Source: Cognatundibacterium crateris (GTDB lineage: Bacteria; Pseudomonadota; Gammaproteobacteria; Burkholderiales; Burkholderiaceae_D). From it: a stretch of 64,000 nt of DNA. Shown one piece after another: positions 58,720-64,000 of this stretch. The DNA lies in assembly GCF_010078235.1 (NCBI RefSeq), contig NZ_JAABOS010000008.1, forward strand, positions 62,001 through 126,000. The letters run 5' to 3'. Positions within the stretch are counted from its first letter, which is position 1, and each line of letters opens with the position of its first letter. Position numbers and translations under genes: made by a program. The notes under the pieces were generated by a model. It was given only the letters and a program-made list of their open reading frames with translations, was not told the DNA's origin and ran no database searches.

Positions 58720-59263
58720 AACTAAATAAAACCTTTGCATGACCCAGTGAATCTCCTCCTACAGCGTGCTAATAAAAATAATTCGGCTATGCTGCGCTCA
58801 CGCCAGCATCAGCGCGCTCTTACAGCCAGACTCGCGCCCTTAAAATCCAACGGGTACAGTGCAAGCCAACGCTGAAAGCAGCCGCTGGTTTACTCTTTGA
58901 TGGTCGGCCAGCGCGGTGTTTTTCTGCTGTTTTTTGGATTCGGCCAGCAGCTACTGGGACCAGCTTAGGCATACCGTGCGCCGTAAAGCGGCGGTTCTGG
59001 CAGATGGCATTGCCACACATCCGGGAGGATGAAGGCATTCAACGCCCGGCACACTGCGTCCGGCCTGAAAACGGATGTGCCTCAGCATAGAACTCCCGGA
59101 GTTTTGCTTGAGCCGGAGCGATAAGTAGCGCCATCAGGACAACACAGCCAACTGTGGATCATTTGAGACGGCTGGAGTTTAATCATTGATTTCATGAAAA
59201 TAAATCAATTATTATCGTTGTACTTCCTTACACATTTCGACGATAAATCTCCCCTGCACATCC
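58720..59263. other. 544-nt region holding the orn remnant and no intact gene
   Basis: Apart from the decayed orn copy (58786-59025), no coding region is seen. From about 59030 to 59263 the sequence has normal composition but no recognisable gene; it would contain the promoter of the acyltransferase gene. Confidence 0.5.
58786..59025 (-). pseudogene. Decayed duplicate of the 3' end of orn
   Basis: 58861-58902 matches 60602-60643 with 5 transitions in 42 nt, including the orn stop codon. 58903-58952 matches 60688-60737 with 4 changes in 50 nt. 58960 to about 59020 matches from 60807 onward. The segments between (60644-60687, and most of 60738-60806) are missing, so the reading frame is broken. 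Weaker similarity continues past the stop (gctatgctgc near 58793 and near 60560). In translation the residues MCGNAICQNRRFTAHGMPKL echo [20 protein letters not shown] of Orn. It cannot be functional. Confidence 0.88.
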
Positions 59264-60421
59264 ATGAATCCACACTCCCCATCTGTCGAACGTCTGTACT
59301 TTTTAGACTGGCTGCGCATACTGGCATTTGCTGGTCTGGTCGTGTATCACGTTGGTATGTACTACGTGAGCTGGGACTTCCATGTGAAGAGTCCTTTTGC
59401 CGGGCCGGGTCTGGAACCATGGATGAAACTGAGTGAACCGTGGCGCATGAGTTTGTTATTCATGATTTCCGGCGCGGCGACTGCGTATATGTTGAAAGGT
59501 GGCCCAAGCCTTACGCTGATCAGGCGCCGTAGTGCCAGTCTGCTGTTGCCTCTGCTATTGGGCATGGTATTGATCGTGCCGCCTCAGTCGTATTTTCAGG
59601 TAGTGCAGAAGTTCGGCTATTCGGGTGACTACTTTGAGTTTCTTCGCCTCTACTTTGGCCGCTATCGTGGCTTTTGTAGTGACAATCAGTGCCTGATCCT
59701 GCCCACCTGGAACCACCTCTGGTTCTTGCCTTATCTCTGGGTCTATACGCTGCTGTCATGTAGCTTGCTGGCCGTATGGCCGGGCGCCATTCAAGCGGCA
59801 TCCCGGCTCCTGGACTACACGCTGCGCGGAATTGGCTTGATCATCATACCTACGCTGCTGATTCTTGCCGCCAGACTTGCATTTTTTGAACGCTACCCCT
59901 CAACGCACGCGTTGGTTGGCGACTGGTTCAACCATATCAGCTACCTCGGCATGTTCGTTTGCGGGGCGGCATTTGCGACATCCAAAGTCCTTTGGGAACG
60001 CCTGGCTGCGGCGCGTTGGCTGGCACTGACGCTGGCTTTGGTATTTTGGGCGGTACTGGTTTTTGAGCGCCCGGCAAAGCCACTTGAGCATGCGGTGGTC
60101 GCTATTTACCAATGGTGTGCCATCGTCGCAGCCTTCGGATTTGCAAAGACTTACTTAAACACAGATTCGCCAGCCAGGCGTCTTCTCACGGAAGCCGTAT
60201 TTCCAGTGTATATCCTGCATCAAACCATACTTATCGTTGCCAGTCAGGCTTTGCTACCGCTCAAGCTTCGGCCGGCAATCGAGGGTCCTCTCCTCATTCT
60301 TATCACTTTCGTTGTTAGCTACGCAGCTTATTTACTCGTCAGCCGCTTCAAGCTGTTACGCCCCTGGTTTGGTCTGAAGTCGAAAAGGCCTGATATCCAC
60401 GGCCCTGTCGCCAGTGCTTAG
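59264..60421 (+). CDS. Acyltransferase-3 family membrane protein
   Basis: The 385-residue protein has about ten membrane helices and the acyltransferase-3 signature at its start, RLYFLDWLRILAFAGLVVYHVGMYY, with Asp, Arg and the putative catalytic His. LLFMISGAATAYML and FPVYILHQTILIVASQ are also family-like. These enzymes move acyl groups, often from acyl-CoA, onto glycans or other carriers at the inner membrane, as in OpgC-like proteins. The acceptor is unknown. It is flanked by the orn remnant and intact orn, so it probably arrived with the rearrangement. Confidence 0.88.
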   Translation: MNPHSPSVERLYFLDWLRILAFAGLVVYHVGMYYVSWDFHVKSPFAGPGLEPWMKLSEPWRMSLLFMISGAATAYMLKGGPSLTLIRRRSASLLLPLLLGMVLIVPPQSYFQVVQKFGYSGDYFEFLRLYFGRYRGFCSDNQCLILPTWNHLWFLPYLWVYTLLSCSLLAVWPGAIQAASRLLDYTLRGIGLIIIPTLLILAARLAFFERYPSTHALVGDWFNHISYLGMFVCGAAFATSKVLWERLAAARWLALTLALVFWAVLVFERPAKPLEHAVVAIYQWCAIVAAFGFAKTYLNTDSPARRLLTEAVFPVYILHQTILIVASQALLPLKLRPAIEGPLLILITFVVSYAAYLLVSRFKLLRPWFGLKSKRPDIHGPVASA

Positions 60422-60455
60422 GTTAGTGTAGGTAAATTCAAGCTAAGGAAAATAA

Positions 60456-60536
60456 ATGATCAATGAACAAGAATCAAAAGAAAAATTGAGCTATCGGGCT
60501 GAGGAATACCTGAACACAAAAAAAGCTACCCAATAA
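60456..60536 (+). CDS. Possible 26-residue small protein
   Basis: An ATG at 60456 follows TAAGGAAA at a good distance and opens 26 codons: MINEQESKEKLSYRAEEYLN then TKKATQ, ending in the orn terminator. The peptide is charged and helix-prone. No family is known. It may be a real small protein after the acyltransferase gene, or chance. Confidence 0.3.
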   Translation: MINEQESKEKLSYRAEEYLNTKKATQ

Positions 60537-60558
60537 AAACCGGGTAGCTTTTTTTTCG
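60518..60558. terminator. Bidirectional intrinsic terminator after orn
   Basis: The stem aaaaaagctaccc (60519-60531) pairs exactly with gggtagctttttt (60542-60554), with A- and T-runs on the flanks. The orn remnant lacks this hairpin. Confidence 0.9.
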
Positions 60559-60630
60559 CCGCTATGCTGCAATCACACCTGCAACGCACGATAGCTGCGG
60601 AGCAGGCCAACGCTGAGAACAGCCGCTGGC

Positions 60631-61218
60631 TTACTCCTTGATGAAATGCTGGCGGTAGTACTTGAGTTCTTCTATGGATTCCACGATGTCGGCCAGCGCG
60701 GTGTGTTTCTGGTGTTTTTTGAATCCGGCCAGCAGCTCTGGTTTCCAGCGGCGGCATAATTCTTTGAGGGTGGACACGTCCAGATTGCGGTAGTGGAAGA
60801 AGGCTTCCAGCTTAGGCATGCCGCGTGCCATGAAGCGGCGGTCCTGGCAGATGGAGTTACCGCACATCGGCGATTTACCGGCCGGTACCCAGACTTTGAG
60901 GAAATCGATCAGGGCTTGCTCGGCATCGGCTTCGCTGACTGTGGAGGCTTTGACGCGGTCGATCAGACCGGAGCGGCCGTGGGTGCCTTTGTTCCAGGCA
61001 TCCATTTTATCGAGGGTCTCATCGGACTGATGAATCGCAAACACCGGGCCTTCTGCCAGTACATTGAGTTCTGAGTCGGTGACCACGACGGCGACTTCGA
61101 TAATTCTGTCATTGTCAGGGTCCAGACCAGTCATTTCCATGTCTACCCAGATCAGATTGAGCTCATTGGCGCGCGCTGCTGCTGCGTTGTTTGCTTGCAT
61201 ATCGGTCGCTTGTGACAT
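60631..61218 (-). CDS. orn: Oligoribonuclease
   Basis: Orn degrades 2-5 nt RNAs, including pGpG from c-di-GMP turnover, to mononucleotides. The 195-residue DEDDh exonuclease shows [44 protein letters not shown] and the His/Asp of [22 protein letters not shown]. The first about 17 residues ([18 protein letters not shown]) are a non-conserved extension. AAGGAAG upstream supports the ATG at 61218. It is divergent from the M48 gene with only 24 nt between the start codons. Confidence 0.96.
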   Translation of the reverse strand: MSQATDMQANNAAAARANELNLIWVDMEMTGLDPDNDRIIEVAVVVTDSELNVLAEGPVFAIHQSDETLDKMDAWNKGTHGRSGLIDRVKASTVSEADAEQALIDFLKVWVPAGKSPMCGNSICQDRRFMARGMPKLEAFFHYRNLDVSTLKELCRRWKPELLAGFKKHQKHTALADIVESIEELKYYRQHFIKE

Positions 61219-61242
61219 AATTCTTCCTTAGCTTTTTTACGA

Positions 61243-62517
61243 ATGTCACATTTTCCCATGAATTCTGTCAGCTTTTCGGTTTTCTTCATCGGCTTTTTGC
61301 TGATTTCTGTGTGCTTGCAGTTCTGGCTCAGCGCACGCCATATCCGCCACATCCTGTGCAAACGCGACAGCGTGCCAGCGCAATTCGCGAAAAAAATCAG
61401 TCTGGCAGCGCATCAGAAAGCGGCCGACTACACCGTGACCAAGACCAAGCTGGGCTTGTTGATGCTGATGCTGAATGTGCCCGTGCTATTGGGCTTCACG
61501 CTGTTTGGTGGGCTGCAATGGTTGTCAGTCACGATCGCGGGCATCACCGGGCCGGGCATGCTGTACCAGCTCAGCCTGTTTGCCGCATTTGCGCTGATCA
61601 CGGGCGTGCTGGACTTGCCATTTGCTTACTATTCGCAGTTTGTGGTCGAAGAAAAGTTTGGCTTTAACAAAATGACACGCTCGCTGTTTGTGCGGGATCT
61701 GATCAAAAGCAGTCTGCTGGGCGCCGCGATAGGCGCGCCGCTGTTGTGGCTGGTGCTGACGCTGATGGCCTCGGCAGGTGATCTGTGGTGGCTGTACACC
61801 TGGCTGGTCTGGACTGGCTTTCAGTTCCTGATGATGCTGATTTACCCAACGTTTATCGCACCGCTGTTCAACCGCTTCACCCCGCTGGAAGATGACAGCT
61901 TACGCAGCCGTATCGAAGGCTTGATGGCCAGAGTCGGTTTTGCCTCTAAGGGTTTGTTTGTGATGGATGGCTCTAAGCGCAGTGCGCATGGCAATGCCTA
62001 TTTCTCTGGCTTTGGTGCAGCGAAGCGCATCGTGTTTTTCGATACCTTGATTGAAAAACTGAGCCCGGCAGAAATCGAAGCAGTACTTGCGCATGAACTG
62101 GGGCATTTCAAACTGCGCCACATCGTCAAGCGTATCAGCGTGATGTTTGTTTTTTCACTGGGCTTCCTGGCTTTGCTCGGCTATCTGAAGCAGCAGGTAT
62201 GGTTCTATACCGGCCTGGGCGTTGATCCGCTGTTACTGGCGCAAAATGATGCGATGGCTTTGTTACTGTTCATGCTGGTCCTGCCGGTATTTACTTTCCT
62301 GTTGTCGCCATTGGCGGCGATCAGTTCACGCAAGCATGAATTTGAAGCCGATGCCTTTGCCGCTAAACATGCGAGTGCGCAGGATCTGATTGCGGCGCTG
62401 GTCAAAATGTATGACGATAACGCATCGACACTGACGCCTGACCCTTTACACTCTGCATTCTATGACTCCCACCCACCGGCCGCGATCCGCATCCAGCATT
62501 TGCTGGCCGCACAGTGA
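61243..62517 (+). CDS. M48 (Ste24/CAAX protease 1-like) zinc metallopeptidase
   Basis: The 424-residue integral membrane peptidase has a zinc site HELGH at about 284-288 (AVLAHELGHFKLRHIV) and a third ligand in KHEFEADAFAAKHA. Several membrane helices surround it, and the C-terminus has DPLHSAFYDSHPPAAIRIQHL, a typical Ste24 ending. The substrate in bacteria is unknown. Starts at 61243 and 61258 are both possible without strong ribosome-binding sites. The gene begins an operon with the pterin dehydratase and rsgA. Confidence 0.92.
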   Translation: MSHFPMNSVSFSVFFIGFLLISVCLQFWLSARHIRHILCKRDSVPAQFAKKISLAAHQKAADYTVTKTKLGLLMLMLNVPVLLGFTLFGGLQWLSVTIAGITGPGMLYQLSLFAAFALITGVLDLPFAYYSQFVVEEKFGFNKMTRSLFVRDLIKSSLLGAAIGAPLLWLVLTLMASAGDLWWLYTWLVWTGFQFLMMLIYPTFIAPLFNRFTPLEDDSLRSRIEGLMARVGFASKGLFVMDGSKRSAHGNAYFSGFGAAKRIVFFDTLIEKLSPAEIEAVLAHELGHFKLRHIVKRISVMFVFSLGFLALLGYLKQQVWFYTGLGVDPLLLAQNDAMALLLFMLVLPVFTFLLSPLAAISSRKHEFEADAFAAKHASAQDLIAALVKMYDDNASTLTPDPLHSAFYDSHPPAAIRIQHLLAAQ

Positions 62518-62551
62518 AGCGCAGCCCTGAGACCACTTTGAAGGAATGATG

Positions 62552-62899
62552 ATGAAAACTGCCGACTTACTCGCACTCAAATCCCAGCATACAGAAACCG
62601 GGCTGGCGGATGCGGAACTCAGCGCTTACTTTGCTGCGACCCCGGGCTGGAGCCAGGATGGGCCGCGTATCGTGAAGACCTTTCAATTCAAAAATTATTA
62701 TGAAACCCTGGCCTTCATCAATGCGATTGCCTATGTGATCCACGCGGAAGATCACCATCCTGAGCTGGTGGTCACCTATAACCGCTGCCTGATCCGCTTC
62801 GACACCCATACCGTGAACGACGGCAAAGGCGGTATTTCAGTCAGTGACTTTATTTGCGCGGCCAAGGTCGATGCGATTTTCGAGCAAAGCTTTTCCTGA
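62552..62899 (+). CDS. Pterin-4a-carbinolamine dehydratase
   Basis: The 115-residue enzyme dehydrates 4a-hydroxytetrahydrobiopterin, recycling the cofactor of aromatic hydroxylases such as PhhA. It has the family signature [16 protein letters not shown] followed by TH at 92-93 and [17 protein letters not shown] at 62541 favours the third of three consecutive ATGs (62552). Its stop overlaps the rsgA start (TGATG). No phenylalanine hydroxylase gene is present in the window. Confidence 0.93.
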   Translation: MKTADLLALKSQHTETGLADAELSAYFAATPGWSQDGPRIVKTFQFKNYYETLAFINAIAYVIHAEDHHPELVVTYNRCLIRFDTHTVNDGKGGISVSDFICAAKVDAIFEQSFS

Positions 62900-63804
62900 T
62901 GGCACACTTACAAGGACTGGTGATCGCCGCGCATGGCCGGCATTATCTGATACAGGCAGAACTGGATGGCGAGCAGCATAAACTGCACTGCGTCACGCGT
63001 GGCAAAAAGAGTGATGTGTCGGTCGGCGATGTGGTCGAATTTGCGCTGACCTCGAAAAATCAGGGTGTGATCGAAGCCATCACCCCGCGCAAAACCCTGC
63101 TCTATCGCTCGGATCAGTACAAATCCAAAATGCTGGCGGCCAATCTGACGCAATTGCTGATCGTGATCGCGACTGAGCCCAGCTTTAGCGATGATCTGGT
63201 ATCACGCGCCCTGGTCGCGGCGGAATCAGCCGGTATACAACCTGTGCTGATACTGAATAAAACCGACGTCACCGCCTCCCTCGATAAGGCCAGAGAGCGT
63301 GCCGGACTGTACGCGGGACTGGGCTATCCTGTGCATGAGGTATCAGCCAAAGAACAGCCTGAAGCAACCCGCGTGCTGCTGGAAACACTGACACGTGGGC
63401 AAAGCACTATCCTGATCGGTCAATCCGGCATGGGTAAATCTTCGCTGATTAATCTGTTGATACCGGATGCCGATATCGCCACCCGTGAAATCTCTGCAGC
63501 GCTGGATACCGGCAAACACACCACCACCTTCACCCGTCTGTATCAGCTCGATGCACAGTCCTATGTGATTGATTCACCGGGTTTTCAGGAGTTTGGTCTG
63601 CATCATTTGAGCGAAGGTATGCTGGAACGGGCCTTCCCGGAATTTGTGCCACATCTGGGTAAGTGCCGCTTCTATAACTGCCATCACCACACCGAACCTG
63701 GCTGCGCCATCCTGGCCGCGATCAGCGATGGCGAAATCAGCAGCATGCGCCATGAGCTATTCGAGCAACTGGTGCACGAATCGAAGCAAACTGTCGGGTA
63801 TTGA
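62899..63804 (+). CDS. rsgA: Ribosome small-subunit-dependent GTPase A
   Basis: RsgA is a circularly permuted GTPase that checks late 30S assembly. From the ATG at 62899 it has 301 residues: an OB-fold domain (1-75, [15 protein letters not shown]), then the G4 NKTD (LILNKTD), G1 [14 protein letters not shown] and G3 [12 protein letters not shown]-terminal zinc site ([14 protein letters not shown]) follows. The order G4-G1-G3 is the permuted one expected for the family. The ATG overlaps the dehydratase stop. Confidence 0.96.
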   Translation: MAHLQGLVIAAHGRHYLIQAELDGEQHKLHCVTRGKKSDVSVGDVVEFALTSKNQGVIEAITPRKTLLYRSDQYKSKMLAANLTQLLIVIATEPSFSDDLVSRALVAAESAGIQPVLILNKTDVTASLDKARERAGLYAGLGYPVHEVSAKEQPEATRVLLETLTRGQSTILIGQSGMGKSSLINLLIPDADIATREISAALDTGKHTTTFTRLYQLDAQSYVIDSPGFQEFGLHHLSEGMLERAFPEFVPHLGKCRFYNCHHHTEPGCAILAAISDGEISSMRHELFEQLVHESKQTVGY

Positions 63805-63851
63805 GGCGTTTAGCTGGGTGATTCCACTTCGTGTGGTGCGGCATGCATACA

Positions 63852-63880
63852 CATTGTTGGCATTGTTGGCATTGTTGGCA
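63852..63880. repeat. 9-bp tandem repeat
   Basis: The unit cattgttgg is repeated three times (63852-63860, 63861-63869, 63870-63878), with a trailing partial copy. It lies after rsgA and has no coding role. Confidence 0.85.
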
Positions 63881-63914
63881 TGATAGACATCATTGCCGGT
63901 TTGACTCAGAAAGC

Positions 63915-63989
63915 GTCATTCCCGCGCAGGCGGGAATCCAGTGGCGTACCAGTCGCGAGACACTGGATCCCTGCCTGCGCAGGGATGAC
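63915..63989. repeat. 75-bp palindromic dispersed repeat
   Basis: The left arm gtcattcccgcgcaggcggg, followed by aatccagtg, is mirrored by cactggatccctgcctgcgc and agggatgac in reverse complement, with a few mismatches. This GTCATTCCCGCGCAGGCGGGAATCCAG pattern resembles a palindromic repeat found in many copies in other betaproteobacteria. Its function is unknown. Confidence 0.85.
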
Positions 63990-64000
63990 GAATTTTAGTG

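Noticed and set aside
58820..59038. 72-codon minus frame reading like part of Orn
   Set aside because: It covers the decayed orn copy, joins pieces from two frames, and lacks the catalytic N-terminus, so I list it as a pseudogene.

Overview
The window looks like a chromosomal segment of a betaproteobacterium of the order Burkholderiales, most likely family Oxalobacteraceae and possibly near Undibacterium. This is inferred from protein resemblance, the moderate GC content, and the run ribF-ileS-lspA-coaBC-dut. No marker gene such as 16S rRNA is present to prove it. Most of the DNA is housekeeping. I found no tRNA, rRNA, CRISPR array, prophage or intact insertion sequence.

Layout. 1-2,060: end of a glutathionylspermidine synthase-like gene, a 96-bp inverted-repeat element, a DUF350 membrane protein, rsmE and a YidB-family gene. 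2,080-10,200: a large exported PHP-fold phosphoesterase with near-identical Ig-like repeats, an AT-rich intergenic region, a hypothetical with a possible Cys-His-Asp triad, a DUF885 zinc peptidase, a methyltransferase and a small zinc-ribbon protein. 10,300-20,400: ribF-ileS-lspA-coaBC-dut on plus, a small hypothetical and clpS-clpA on minus, then a cold-shock gene with a long leader. 20,480-28,530: a Cache-type NarL-family two-component pair, icd, rluE, a DUF192 protein, rpsT, a GNAT/VWA gene pair and a tandem pseudo-receiver protein. 28,660-39,180: parE and parC, a receiver plus a Hpt-REC-REC-GGDEF diguanylate cyclase, and a giant AsmA-like/OmpA-like envelope protein.

39,490-45,740 is a histidine-utilisation cluster. 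hutU-hutH-hutD-hutI run on minus and the repressor gene hutC is divergent. A perfect 18-bp palindrome lies exactly between the predicted -35 and -10 of hutU. The genes convert histidine to urocanate, imidazolonepropionate and formiminoglutamate; the enzymes for the last steps are outside the window.

45,880-57,000 holds small exported or lipoprotein genes, an M14 carboxypeptidase, a PLP-dependent lyase, a membrane-anchored TAXI binding protein and a CinA-like protein. It also holds a tightly overlapping four-gene envelope operon: beta-propeller, polysaccharide deacetylase, sterol-desaturase family and EI24.

57,400-60,480 is the most accessory-looking stretch. It carries an AT-rich two-helix membrane protein, an acyltransferase-3 gene and a decayed second copy of the 3' end of orn. 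Intact orn follows, so the acyltransferase gene sits between two orn 3' ends. The window closes with orn, an M48 peptidase, a pterin dehydratase, rsgA and a dispersed palindromic repeat.

I did not find a convincing new multi-gene system. The best leads are the orn-remnant island, the Cys-His-Asp hypothetical, the AT-rich membrane protein, the Asn-substituted double receiver and the four-gene envelope operon.
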